Positions 8,744-17,162 of a stretch of DNA of 64,000 nucleotides are shown here, piece by piece. Source of the DNA: an uncultured Porphyromonadaceae bacterium (GTDB lineage: Bacteria; Bacteroidota; Bacteroidia; Bacteroidales; Barnesiellaceae); contig UPYI01000017.1 in the NCBI GenBank assembly GCA_900538555.1, positions 1 to 64,000 on the forward strand. The letters are read 5' to 3'. How positions within the stretch are numbered: the stretch's first letter is position 1; each line of letters begins with the position of its first letter. Under the pieces are notes generated by a model, which was given only the letters and a program-made list of their open reading frames with translations, did not search any database and had not been told where the DNA came from. Made by a program: the position numbers and the translations under genes.

Positions 8744-9094
8744 ATGAGCGACAGCGTCTCTTTATTCATTACTCCCGAATACGATGCGATCAGAGAAGAC
8801 CTCGGTTACGACGAATACGACGACTACGACGAAACGGATGTCCTGTATCAACAAGGATACCACGGCGAAATGGTAGAAATACAGGACGGTGAAACATTCG
8901 AAATACCCGAACAATACTGCGCGTCGATACAATGCGACGACGAATTCGACGAATATTATGTTCTCGACGAAGGCGATGACGCGGACGACAAAATGGATTT
9001 CCTTACCGAATCGCTTTCGTGCGGCAGTTACCGGTTCGATGCGAAAAACAATATTTTCTGGAAGACGGAAACGGAAGATCCGTTCGATCTTTAA
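8744..9094 (+). CDS. Small highly acidic protein, unknown function
   Basis: 116 residues with no signal peptide or membrane segment. It is extremely acidic, with runs such as YDEYDDYDETD and DEGDDADDKMD, few basic residues and two scattered cysteines. I recognise no family. It starts 25 bases after sdaA and is followed by a strong hairpin terminator at 9158-9195, so it is most likely the last gene of that transcript. An adaptor or inhibitor-like role is possible but unsupported. Confidence 0.65.
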   Translation: MSDSVSLFITPEYDAIREDLGYDEYDDYDETDVLYQQGYHGEMVEIQDGETFEIPEQYCASIQCDDEFDEYYVLDEGDDADDKMDFLTESLSCGSYRFDAKNNIFWKTETEDPFDL

Positions 9095-9157
9095 GAAACA
9101 TATCGACGCACCGACAAGCAGTATTAAAATACAAGTTTTATACAATCACCTATTTTT

Positions 9158-9195
9158 TAGCGTTCTAAGTCAGCAAAAACTGACAAGGAACGCTA
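9158..9195 (+). terminator. Hairpin terminator after the acidic-protein gene
   Basis: Outer arms TAGCGTTC (9158-9165) and GAACGCTA (9188-9195), inner arms GTCAG and CTGAC around CAAAAA, followed by an AT/T-rich run. It lies about 60 bases after the stop at 9094. Confidence 0.7.
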
Positions 9196-9214
9196 TATTT
9201 TTACAAGATTTTAT

Positions 9215-9298
9215 TATCTTTGCAGAAGATAGGCTACATCTCGGCATAGCCATTCAAATAGGTTTGATGTTCTCTGCTCTCGATTTGCACTATCTTTG
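9215..9298 (+). repeat. Promoter-bearing repeat upstream of the thioredoxin gene
   Basis: Contains TATCTTTG twice (9215-9222 and 9291-9298). The segment 9239-9298 (CTCGGCATAGCC, TTTGATGTTCTCTGCTCTC, TTTGCACTATCTTTG) matches the tandem repeat at 60975-61193 read on its minus strand. Here TTTG to TATCTTTG is 24 bases, wider than the usual 19-22. A short hairpin (GGCATCAAAAC...GTTTTGACATAGC) follows near 9345. Together with the terminator these explain the 336-base gap before the next gene. Confidence 0.65.
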
Positions 9299-9430
9299 CA
9301 AAAGACAGGCGGCATCTCAGCCATTGTAACGCACCGAAAAGGGATGGCATCAAAACTTAGGTTTTGACATAGCGCCATAAATTCCGATAAAATAAATTAA
9401 CCGGGCAACCGCATATAAAACACTTTGATT

Positions 9431-9919
9431 ATGAAAAAAATTTTGTTTCTTCTCGCCGCAGTATTACTGCAAACATCGGTATGTTTCGCCGAACTTCCCG
9501 CCGTATCGTTGAAAGACATCAACGGAAAGACTGTAAATACAGCCAAACTGTCGAACGACGGAAAACCGTATATCATCAGTTTCTTTGCAACGTGGTGCAA
9601 ACCTTGTCTGCGCGAACTGGACGCAATACACGAAGTATATCCCGACTGGCAGGACGAAACCGGCGTACGCCTGATTGCCGTGTCGATAGACGAAGCACAA
9701 AACGCCTCGAAAGTAAAACCGCTGGCTGACTCCAAGAACTGGGAATATGAAGTACTGCTCGATGTAAACGGCGATTTCAAACGCGCTATGGGCGTGGCTA
9801 TGGTACCTACCGTATTCGTGATCGACGGCGACAACAACATCGTTGAAACCCGCAGCTCGTACACCGACGGATCGGAAGCCCACCTGCTGGAAGTCGTAAA
9901 GAAAATACTCGCCAAATAA
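9431..9919 (+). CDS. TlpA-like thioredoxin-fold periplasmic protein
   Basis: 162 residues from the ATG at 9431; an in-frame TTG two codons upstream is less likely. A signal peptide (MKKILFLLAAVLLQ, cut near CFA-EL) precedes a thioredoxin fold with active site FFATWCKPCLREL near residue 58 and the cis-Pro in MVPTVFVID. It is likely a periplasmic disulfide reductase of the TlpA/ResA type. The three following genes (DUF6029 barrel, Omp28-like lipoprotein, DsbD) are tightly spaced on the same strand, and DsbD is the usual electron donor for such proteins. The upstream repeat supplies candidate promoters. Confidence 0.88.
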   Translation: MKKILFLLAAVLLQTSVCFAELPAVSLKDINGKTVNTAKLSNDGKPYIISFFATWCKPCLRELDAIHEVYPDWQDETGVRLIAVSIDEAQNASKVKPLADSKNWEYEVLLDVNGDFKRAMGVAMVPTVFVIDGDNNIVETRSSYTDGSEAHLLEVVKKILAK

Positions 9920-9938
9920 GAACCCTACGGGATACGAT

Positions 9939-11720
9939 ATGATAAAACGCCAAGCCTGTGTCTTAATCGTCGCTTTGCTGGCTGCCGGATCGGCTTATGC
10001 CAAAGAAAAGAAAGCGAAAACGGAACGGAAACCGAGTCCGGTCACCTTGTCGGGTAACCTGCAAACCGACTTCCTCGTTCCGGAAAGCGACATGGCAATC
10101 GGTGCCGATACGGAAAACAAAACCGATTATGCCAACAAATACGTTCTGAACAATACCTATCTCGACTTGAACCTGTACAGCAAATACGTATCGGCAGGTG
10201 CTCGGTTCGAATTCCTGAAATATCCGCTGCCGGGATACGTTACGGAGTTCCGGGGATGGGGTGTTCCGCATGTTTTCGTTACCGGTAAATACAAAAACAT
10301 GGAGCTGACAGTGGGCGACTTTTACGAACAGTTCGGCAGCGGTCTTATCCTGCGGGCATACGAAGAGCGCAGTTTAGGTATCGACAATTCCCTGCGCGGC
10401 GGACGCTTCACGATGCCCCCCTACAACGGCATCCGGTTCAAACTGCTCGGCGGCGTGCAACGCAACTACTGGGAATGGACCTACGACCAGTCGTTCGTAT
10501 TGGGCGGAGATCTGGAACTGAACGTGGACGAATGGCTTCAACGCTGGCAGGAAAACAATACCCGGTTGCAGATCGGGCTGTCGTATGTCATGAAGCACGA
10601 AAACGACGAAGAGATCGGACTTACGAAACCCGAATCGCCCAATATGCAATACTATCTGAACTTGCCGAACAACATCAGCGCATTCGATGTACGGGCGAAG
10701 TTTCAGAAAAACGGATACAGCGTATTGGCGGAATATGCCTACAAAATCAACGACCCGTCGTCGATGAACAACTATACTTACGGCGACGGAAGCGTATTGC
10801 TGCTGTCGGGGTCTTATTCCCAACGGGGCATGAGCGTGTTGATACAGGCGAAACGCAGCGAAAACTTCAATTTCAGAAGTCTTCGGTCGGCATCGCCCAC
10901 CAATACGGCGGCTTACCTCAACCACCTGCCGGCATTCACGCAACAACACACCTATGCACTGCCCGCCCTTTATCCGTACGCAACCCAGCCCCTTGGGGAA
11001 TGGGCATTTCAGGGCGAGTTCCGCTATTCGTTCAAACGCAAAACGCCTCTCGGCGGTAAATACGGCACGGACGTAAAGTTGCAATATTCGCACATACGCG
11101 GATTGCACCGACCGGGACTGAATGCGACCTACATCGGCGACGACGGATTTGAACGCCGGTATTTCGCTATGGGTACGGACGGACCGAATGCGGAGTTCTT
11201 CAAAATGGGCGCACTGTATTACCAAGATGCCAATATCGAAATCTCGAAAAAATTTACCAAGAAGTTCAAACTAAGCGGTATGTACATGTACCAGAGCTAC
11301 AACAAAAAGGTAATCGAGGGACACGGCGATATGGTAGACTCGCACATTTTCGTACTGGATGCCAAATACCAGCACAATTCGAACCTGAACTTCCGTGGCG
11401 AATTCCAATACCTGCTCAAACAGAAGGAAGAGAAATCGAGTTCAAAAATAATGAGCGTGGACAATAACGACGAAGGCGACTGGATCTTCGGTCTGTTGGA
11501 AATTTCGTTCCTCAAATCGTTCATGATCACCGGATCGGAAATGTACAACTTCAAATGGGGTACGCACTACTATATGGCAGGAGCCAGCTACACCTACAAA
11601 TCGCACCGCGTACAGGTAGCGTATGCCCGTACCCGCGCCGGATTCAACTGCTCGGGCGGCGTATGCCGCATGGTGCCTGCCAGCAAAGGATTCCAAGCCA
11701 GTTATACCTTTAACTTTTAA
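9939..11720 (+). CDS. DUF6029-type outer-membrane beta-barrel protein
   Basis: 593 residues with signal peptide (cut after AYA) and a short Lys-rich segment. The rest has the alternating aromatic strands of a large barrel, ending in Phe (GFQASYTFNF). LSGNLQTDFLVPE near residue 38, KYVSAGARFEFLKYPLPGY, and VGDFYEQFGSGLILRAYEERSLG near 130 match the DUF6029 family of Bacteroidota as I remember it. Function is unknown. It sits 20 bases after the thioredoxin gene and 4 bases before an Omp28-like lipoprotein. Four cysteines lie near the C-terminus (FNCSGGVCRM), so it may be a substrate of the redox pathway encoded around it. Confidence 0.8.
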   Translation: MIKRQACVLIVALLAAGSAYAKEKKAKTERKPSPVTLSGNLQTDFLVPESDMAIGADTENKTDYANKYVLNNTYLDLNLYSKYVSAGARFEFLKYPLPGYVTEFRGWGVPHVFVTGKYKNMELTVGDFYEQFGSGLILRAYEERSLGIDNSLRGGRFTMPPYNGIRFKLLGGVQRNYWEWTYDQSFVLGGDLELNVDEWLQRWQENNTRLQIGLSYVMKHENDEEIGLTKPESPNMQYYLNLPNNISAFDVRAKFQKNGYSVLAEYAYKINDPSSMNNYTYGDGSVLLLSGSYSQRGMSVLIQAKRSENFNFRSLRSASPTNTAAYLNHLPAFTQQHTYALPALYPYATQPLGEWAFQGEFRYSFKRKTPLGGKYGTDVKLQYSHIRGLHRPGLNATYIGDDGFERRYFAMGTDGPNAEFFKMGALYYQDANIEISKKFTKKFKLSGMYMYQSYNKKVIEGHGDMVDSHIFVLDAKYQHNSNLNFRGEFQYLLKQKEEKSSSKIMSVDNNDEGDWIFGLLEISFLKSFMITGSEMYNFKWGTHYYMAGASYTYKSHRVQVAYARTRAGFNCSGGVCRMVPASKGFQASYTFNF

Positions 11721-11723
11721 GCA

Positions 11724-12584
11724 ATGAAACGGACTCTATTTTATATCTGTACGGCGATATTGCTCGGCTTATGCAACGCCTGCGACATCATTTCGGAAAA
11801 CGACCGCATACGGGAAGGCGAAATGATCACCTATTCCCGGTATGTGCTGGTAGAGGACTATACCGGACAGCTATGTGTGAATTGTCCGCGGGGAGCGGAA
11901 ATTCTAAACCAGCTAAAAACCACTACCGACGGGCATGTCATCACGGTCGCCATACACGGAAACCGGTTGCAATCGTCGCACTTCAACCCCAATAACGAAA
12001 CGGATGCCATCGCATACGCTGCCCGAAACAGCATTTCATCCTATCCGACCGCAGTCATAAACCGCATGGAAAAAGAGACACAAACCAGTTTATGGGAAGC
12101 GGCGGTCATGCGCCAGTTCGGAACCGATGCTCCGTTCGATATGGAGGTTACCGCCGAATACGACCCGCAAACCAAAGCCATCCATATCGCTACCTCGGTC
12201 AATACGGTGACGGATGCCAACCACAATTACAATTTAGACGACGGCGTGATGTTACAGGTATGGCTGACACAAAGCCAGATCGTCGCATCGCAATCGACAC
12301 CCGAAGGTACAGTGCGCGATTACGTACACAACCATGTGCTGCGTAAAGCGGTAAACGGCATCGACGGTGAAACCCTATCCAAAACAGACAACGATCCGGA
12401 CGACGCATGGAAACAGACCGTCCTCCACAGCATCGTACCGGACGAGGCTTGGGTGTCCGAATCCCGGCACTTCGGCATCGTGGCATTCGTCTATCAGAAC
12501 GGCAACGGTATACTGCAATGTTGCGAAACGGAAATCGAGTTGTCCGATCTTTTACCCGAAGACCCGAAAACAGAAAACGAATAA
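11724..12584 (+). CDS. Omp28-related lipoprotein
   Basis: 286 residues with lipobox GLCNAC, so lipidated at Cys20 or so. VLVEDYTGQLCVNCPRGAE carries a CxxC in the position typical of Omp28 proteins, followed by ITVAIHGN and a thioredoxin-like core, then a C-terminal Ig-like domain. Omp28 of Porphyromonas is a surface-exposed lipoprotein of uncertain function. The CxxC plus the neighbours (TlpA-like upstream, DsbD downstream) suggest it is kept reduced or participates in disulfide chemistry; that is inference. It is 4 bases after the barrel gene, so surely co-transcribed. Confidence 0.82.
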   Translation: MKRTLFYICTAILLGLCNACDIISENDRIREGEMITYSRYVLVEDYTGQLCVNCPRGAEILNQLKTTTDGHVITVAIHGNRLQSSHFNPNNETDAIAYAARNSISSYPTAVINRMEKETQTSLWEAAVMRQFGTDAPFDMEVTAEYDPQTKAIHIATSVNTVTDANHNYNLDDGVMLQVWLTQSQIVASQSTPEGTVRDYVHNHVLRKAVNGIDGETLSKTDNDPDDAWKQTVLHSIVPDEAWVSESRHFGIVAFVYQNGNGILQCCETEIELSDLLPEDPKTENE

Positions 12585-12605
12585 ATTTTAAAAACATAAA
12601 CCACC

Positions 12606-14546
12606 ATGAAAAGAGTTCTCTTTTTGTTCTCGCTCCTCTTGTGCCTTGTACAGGTAAACGCACAAATCGTTGAGCCGATAAAATGGAAAACCGAATTGAA
12701 GAAAGGTTCGGGATCGCACGCCGAAATCATCTTCTCGGCAACTATCGATGCCGGATGGCATCTCTATTCGACCGACATCCCCGACGGCGGTCCGATTTCC
12801 ACCACCATCACGTTCGACGAACTGCAAGGTGCTACGCTGGTTGGGAAACTGATGCCGCGCGGAAAAATGGTAACCGAGTACGACAGCATGTTCGAAATGG
12901 ATCTGAACTTCTTCACCGGCTCGGGTCAATTCGTTCAGGAGATAGAACTGACCGACCCCAAGAATTATCACATAGAAGGGTATCTGAAATACGGTGCCTG
13001 CAACGACATGAACTGCCTGCCGCCGACAGAAGTACCGTTCAACTATCAGGAAGGTAAAAGCGCACAGGCGGAAACCGTCGTCGCCACTTCGGACAACACA
13101 GACCAACCGTCGATCCGCAAATACTGGGAACCGGTAATCGACGAGTTACAACAGTTCGATGCGACGGAAGAGGAGACTGACCGCTCTTGGCTTTACGTGT
13201 TCATCGCCGGATTCATCGGCGGACTGGTTGCCTTGTTCACCCCCTGCGTATGGCCGATCATCCCAATGACCGTCAGCTTCTTTCTGAAACGTTCAAAAGA
13301 CCGTCGGAAAGGCATACGCGATGCCATCACCTACGGTGTCTCGATCATTGTCATCTACTTGATATTAGGTCTGTCCATCACCTTGATATTCGGAGCGAGC
13401 GCATTGAACGCACTCTCCACCAACGCGATATTCAACATCCTGTTCTTCCTGATGTTAGTCGTATTCGCCGCTTCATTCTTCGGGGCATTCGAAATCACCT
13501 TGCCCTCGTCGTGGAGCAACGCGGTCGATTCCAAATCGGAAAGCACGAGCGGCATACTCAGTATTTTCCTGATGGCATTCACCTTGACGCTGGTTTCATT
13601 CTCCTGCACCGGTCCGATCATCGGCTTCCTGTTGGTAGAGGTCTCCACCACCGGTTCCATTCTGGCTCCGGCAATCGGTATGTTCGGGTTCGCTTTGGCT
13701 TTGGCACTTCCCTTCACGCTGTTCGCCCTTTTCCCCACGTGGCTGAAATCCATGCCTAAATCGGGTGGCTGGATGAACTGTGTGAAAGTGACATTAGGAT
13801 TCCTCGAACTGGCGTTCGCCTTGAAATTCTTCTCGGTAGCCGATCTGGCTTACGGCTGGCATCTGCTCGACCGTGAAACATTCCTCGCCTTATGGATCGT
13901 GATCTTCGGACTGTTGGGACTCTACCTTTTGGGGAAAATCAAATTTCCTCACGACGATGACAACGACCGCGTATCAGTGCCGCGATTCTTCCTTGCCATG
14001 ATTTCGTTGGCATTCGCCGTGTACATGATTCCCGGTCTGTGGGGCGCACCGCTCCGCGCCGTAAGCGCATTCGCTCCACCGATGCACACGCAGGATTTCA
14101 ATTTGTACGAAAATGAAGTGACCGCCAAATCGGAAGATTACGATGCCGGTATGGAACTTGCCCGCCGCGAGCAGAAACCGGTAATCGTCGATTTCACCGG
14201 ATTCGGATGCGTGAACTGCCGGAAGATGGAGGTTGCCGTATGGGTAGACGAAAAAGTACGTGAAACAATGAACGAAGATTACGTGCTGATTTCGTTGTAT
14301 GTCGATGACAAGACACCGTTGGCAGAACCGATAAAGGTAACCGAAAACGGAACGGAACGCACATTGCGTACCGTCGGAGACAAATGGAGCTACCTGCAAC
14401 GCACGAAGTTCGGCGCTAATGCGCAACCGTTCTATGTGCTGCTCGACAACGACGGCAAACCGCTGAACACTTCGTACTCGTTCAACGAAGATGTCGATCA
14501 GTTCGTTTCATTCCTCGAAACCGGTCTGAAAAACTACAAGAAATAA
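12606..14546 (+). CDS. dsbD: Thiol:disulfide interchange protein DsbD-like
   Basis: 646 residues. Signal peptide (cut after VNA), then an N-terminal DsbD/bDBC domain (20-150) with CNDMNCLPP. A multi-spanning CcdA-like membrane domain follows (about 195-500), with one redox Cys in FTPCVWPIIPMT and the other in SFSCTGPIIG. The C-terminal thioredoxin domain carries FTGFGCVNCRKME near residue 535. This is the classical three-domain path that carries electrons from cytoplasmic thioredoxin across the membrane to periplasmic acceptors such as the TlpA-like protein encoded first in this run. A strong hairpin terminator follows at 14565. Confidence 0.93.
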   Translation: MKRVLFLFSLLLCLVQVNAQIVEPIKWKTELKKGSGSHAEIIFSATIDAGWHLYSTDIPDGGPISTTITFDELQGATLVGKLMPRGKMVTEYDSMFEMDLNFFTGSGQFVQEIELTDPKNYHIEGYLKYGACNDMNCLPPTEVPFNYQEGKSAQAETVVATSDNTDQPSIRKYWEPVIDELQQFDATEEETDRSWLYVFIAGFIGGLVALFTPCVWPIIPMTVSFFLKRSKDRRKGIRDAITYGVSIIVIYLILGLSITLIFGASALNALSTNAIFNILFFLMLVVFAASFFGAFEITLPSSWSNAVDSKSESTSGILSIFLMAFTLTLVSFSCTGPIIGFLLVEVSTTGSILAPAIGMFGFALALALPFTLFALFPTWLKSMPKSGGWMNCVKVTLGFLELAFALKFFSVADLAYGWHLLDRETFLALWIVIFGLLGLYLLGKIKFPHDDDNDRVSVPRFFLAMISLAFAVYMIPGLWGAPLRAVSAFAPPMHTQDFNLYENEVTAKSEDYDAGMELARREQKPVIVDFTGFGCVNCRKMEVAVWVDEKVRETMNEDYVLISLYVDDKTPLAEPIKVTENGTERTLRTVGDKWSYLQRTKFGANAQPFYVLLDNDGKPLNTSYSFNEDVDQFVSFLETGLKNYKK

Positions 14547-14564
14547 CGGAGCCATTCCGGAACA

Positions 14565-14609
14565 TAAAGACACGGCATGCCGGTTTGCTACGGCACGCCG
14601 TGTCTTTAC
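14565..14609 (+). terminator. Hairpin terminator after dsbD
   Basis: TAAAGACACGGC and TGCCG arms are mirrored by CGGCA and GCCGTGTCTTTA around GTTTGCTA, giving a stem of about 17 pairs with one mismatch. It ends the thioredoxin-DUF6029-Omp28-DsbD unit. Confidence 0.8.
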
Positions 14610-14648
14610 ATTATGTATCCACCATTCACACTCAAACAGACAAACGCC

Positions 14649-15227
14649 ATGCCAACAATCGAATATCATCCGCTTCCGCCTTTTACACCCGGGAATGCCC
14701 GGCTGCTCCTGTTGGGCAGTTTTCCGCCGCCACGTCCACGGTGGTCTATCGACTTCTACTATCCCAACTTCCAGAACGATATGTGGCGTATCTTCGGAAC
14801 GGCATTCTTCGACGATAAAGATTACTTCGTCGATGCCGCACAGCGAAGATTCCAAGAAGAAAAGCTACGGATGTTTCTGAGCGAGAAAGGCATTGCCTTG
14901 TGCGATACCGCCCATGCGGTAGTCCGACTGAAAGAGAATGCCTCGGATAAATTCTTAGAGATTGTCGAACCGGTGAACCTGCAAGCCTTGCTCGACCGGA
15001 TCCCCCTTTGCCATACGATCGCTTCCACCGGCGAAAAATCAGCCGAGACGCTATGCTCGATCGTCGGCTGCGAGACACCGGCAGTCGGGAAATTTACAAA
15101 AACGGAATATGCCGGAAGAGAACTTTCGATCTATCGAATGCCTTCCTCCTCACGTGCCTATCCCAAACCGCTGGCAGACAAAGCCGCCATATATAGCCGG
15201 TTGTTTTCCGATGCCGGATTGTTATAA
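14649..15227 (+). CDS. Uracil-DNA glycosylase-family protein
   Basis: 192 residues from the ATG at 14649; the longer frame would start inside the dsbD terminator. LLLGSFPPPRPRWS near residue 18 corresponds to the GxxPG-like loop of the UDG superfamily, and FYYPNFQNDMWRIFG follows as in the family-4/5-related proteins of Bacteroidota. IASTGEKS at about 125 and MPSSSRAYPKPLADK near 165 resemble the C-terminal H/SPS loop. It presumably excises deaminated or mismatched bases, but substrate cannot be read. It converges on the DedA gene with only 2 bases between stops. Confidence 0.75.
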   Translation: MPTIEYHPLPPFTPGNARLLLLGSFPPPRPRWSIDFYYPNFQNDMWRIFGTAFFDDKDYFVDAAQRRFQEEKLRMFLSEKGIALCDTAHAVVRLKENASDKFLEIVEPVNLQALLDRIPLCHTIASTGEKSAETLCSIVGCETPAVGKFTKTEYAGRELSIYRMPSSSRAYPKPLADKAAIYSRLFSDAGLL

Positions 15228-15229
15228 TC

Positions 15230-15856
15230 TTATTTTTTCTTTACCCCTTTGTAGACCAGATAACCGACTACAAATATACCGAGGGCGATGAAGATATAAG
15301 AGAGTTCGTGGCTGTATTCGGTGACTTTCGCCATGAGCTGATCTTGCGGCACTACGGAATACAGACCGTAACCGATCGCTGCCAATATCGAATTCCAGAT
15401 GCCGGCACCGATCGTCGTGAATATGATAAAGGTAGAAAAACGCATCCGCGCCAGACCTGCCGGAATGGAAATCAACTGACGGACCGCCGGAATCAGACGC
15501 CCTACCAACGTAGAGATAATACCGTGTTTGTCGAAATAGGCTTCGGCAGTCTGCACTTTCTCGCTGTTGAGCAGGCACATGTGCCCGAGGCGGCTGTTGG
15601 CAAAAGAATAGACGATAGGACGACCGATCCAACGCGCCAGATAGTAATTGAGCGTAGCACCCAGATCGGCTCCGATCGTAGCGAACAATACAACTAAAAA
15701 GACATTCAATTCACCGCCTGCCGCTTTATAGGCTGCGGGGGGAATTACCACTTCGGACGGGAAAGGAATAAACGAACTTTCGATAGTCATCAACAAGGTG
15801 ATCGTCCAATAATTCAAGTTGTCGATACACCATTGGATAAACGCGACTGACTCCAT
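15230..15856 (-). CDS. DedA-family membrane protein
   Basis: 208 residues with about five hydrophobic segments. Family marks: ESSFIPFPSEVVIPPAAY near residue 26 (the F/P-x-P-x-E re-entrant loop), GADLGATLNYYLARWIGR near 62, and GRLIPAVRQLISIPAGLARM near 118 with the conserved Arg. DedA/DUF3 proteins are inner-membrane transporters, thought to flip or recycle phospholipids and undecaprenyl phosphate. The substrate cannot be told. It ends tail to tail with the glycosylase-like gene and is transcribed away from rpe. Confidence 0.9.
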   Translation of the reverse strand: MESVAFIQWCIDNLNYWTITLLMTIESSFIPFPSEVVIPPAAYKAAGGELNVFLVVLFATIGADLGATLNYYLARWIGRPIVYSFANSRLGHMCLLNSEKVQTAEAYFDKHGIISTLVGRLIPAVRQLISIPAGLARMRFSTFIIFTTIGAGIWNSILAAIGYGLYSVVPQDQLMAKVTEYSHELSYIFIALGIFVVGYLVYKGVKKK

Positions 15857-15914
15857 AAATTTTCAGCTAATACTCTAAAATTATCTATGCTTATGCTATC
15901 CTGACCGATAGCGG

Positions 15915-16565
15915 TTAAAAACTTTTCAATTCACGAATAACCCGCGCCGGATCGTCCGAACGGAAAACAGCGCTGCCTGCCACCAATACATCGGCTCCCG
16001 CTTCGACCAAACGGCGTCCGGTCTCTACATTGACACCGCCATCAACCTGTATCCATGCCGACGCGCCCTTACGATCGATCATCTCGCGCAACCGCACCAC
16101 CTTTTCTACCGAGTTTTCAATGAAGCGTTGTCCGCCGAATCCGGGATTGACCGACATGATCAGGATCATATCGGCATCCGATACGATGTCCTCCAACAAC
16201 GATACCGGAGTATGCGGATTGAGGGCGACACCGGCTTTCATTCCGGCAGACTTGATCTGCTCAACAACCCGATGCAGATGCGTACACGCCTCGTAATGCA
16301 CCGTAAGCATATAGGTATTCAACGCTTTCCAACGGTCGATAAACTGCTGCGGATCGAGCGTCATCAAATGCACATCGAGCAACTTTTCGGTACGCTTCGC
16401 CACCGCCTCCAACACCGGAAAACCGTACGAAATATTCGGCACGAACTGCCCGTCCATCACGTCGATATGCAGCCACTCCGCATCCGTGCGGTTGATCAGA
16501 TCCACCTCTTCGTTCAAACGACCGAAGTCGGCAGCTAATAATGAAGGAGATACAATGGTGTTCAT
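15915..16565 (-). CDS. rpe: Ribulose-phosphate 3-epimerase
   Basis: 216 residues using the Met at 16565 (MNTIVSPSLLAADF); an in-frame upstream start would add seven residues that the family lacks. TIM barrel with all hallmark sites: SLLAADFG at the start, catalytic Asp in LHIDVMDGQFVPN, MTLDPQQF, MSVNPGFGGQRF, and the second Asp in IQVDGGVN. It interconverts ribulose 5-phosphate and xylulose 5-phosphate in the non-oxidative pentose phosphate pathway. Upstream (16566-16744) is AT-rich with no gene; DedA lies 58 bases downstream on the same strand and may be co-transcribed. Confidence 0.96.
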   Translation of the reverse strand: MNTIVSPSLLAADFGRLNEEVDLINRTDAEWLHIDVMDGQFVPNISYGFPVLEAVAKRTEKLLDVHLMTLDPQQFIDRWKALNTYMLTVHYEACTHLHRVVEQIKSAGMKAGVALNPHTPVSLLEDIVSDADMILIMSVNPGFGGQRFIENSVEKVVRLREMIDRKGASAWIQVDGGVNVETGRRLVEAGADVLVAGSAVFRSDDPARVIRELKSF

Positions 16566-16744
16566 CGTCGATTTGTTTTGCAACAAAAGTAGGAATATTT
16601 TTTCAAATACCTCTATAAATAATCATAAAGCTACTGCGATTTGCAACAATAAATATCCTGCCGTTTATAGGCAGTGTGTCATGATGCCCAACCGACCGGA
16701 CCGCTTCGCATCTTCGCTATTCAATATAGCTAAACAACGATGTG

Positions 16745-16857
16745 CATAATGTCCAACCTGCTGCGTCGCCTTCATCCTCTGCGCCTTGCATCTTAGACCT
16801 TTTTACACACCGAAACGGGTCTGCATCGAAAACCTCTATTTTCGATGCAGACCCGTT
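16745..16857 (-). repeat. Terminator-hairpin repeat, copy with internal deletion
   Basis: On the minus strand a perfect hairpin (AACGGGTCTGCATCGAAAA arm at 16839-16857, partner at 16814-16832) is followed by TCTAAGATGCAAGGCGCAGAGGA and then GACGCAGCAGGTTGGAC. Compared with the copies at 21818 and 53645, roughly 45 bases in the middle of the tail are missing. It lies 22 bases after the stop of the 54-residue protein gene. Confidence 0.7.
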
Positions 16858-16878
16858 CTGTTCGTTTTTCGTCCGTTA

Positions 16879-17043
16879 CTAATTCAAAATCAATCCGCCC
16901 AACTCGACAGGCAACTGTTTCTCAAAAGTATAAGCCCGTGCAAATTGCATGATAGCAAACAATGTTTCGGCTTTGGGTGCAAGCGGTCTGACAACCGTTT
17001 CTTTTTCGGACGATACAGTGTGAGTAGTAGAAGTTTTCTTCAT
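16879..17043 (-). CDS. Small conserved-looking protein, 54 residues
   Basis: ATG at 17041-17043, TAG at 16879-16881. The N-terminal half is Ser/Thr/Lys-rich (MKKTSTTHTVSSEKE). The C-terminal half, ETLFAIMQFARAYTFEKQ then LPVELGGLILN, resembles tiny proteins I remember from many Bacteroidales, which end in a similar FARxYxxEKxLP...LxGxxLN pattern. There is no signal peptide. The ECF sigma gene lies 119 bases upstream on the same strand, separated by a hairpin, and a terminator repeat follows the stop. Function is unknown. The composition, end motif and flanking signals support a real gene despite its size. Confidence 0.65.
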   Translation of the reverse strand: MKKTSTTHTVSSEKETVVRPLAPKAETLFAIMQFARAYTFEKQLPVELGGLILN

Positions 17044-17126
17044 AGGCGTCGTGTTTTAAATAACAACTTCTGCCTTCGGGCAGTGTTTATATTAAAAACG
17101 ACCGTACCGCCGATTTATTATATATC

Positions 17127-17149
17127 GCCCGATAAAAATTTTACCGGGC
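17127..17149 (-). terminator. Weak hairpin after the sigma-factor gene
   Basis: GCCCG and CGGGC arms enclose an AT-rich loop (TAAAATTTTTATC) just after the sigma-factor stop. The stem is short, so read-through into the 54-residue gene is possible. Confidence 0.4.
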
Positions 17150-17162
17150 AATTATCTGCACA

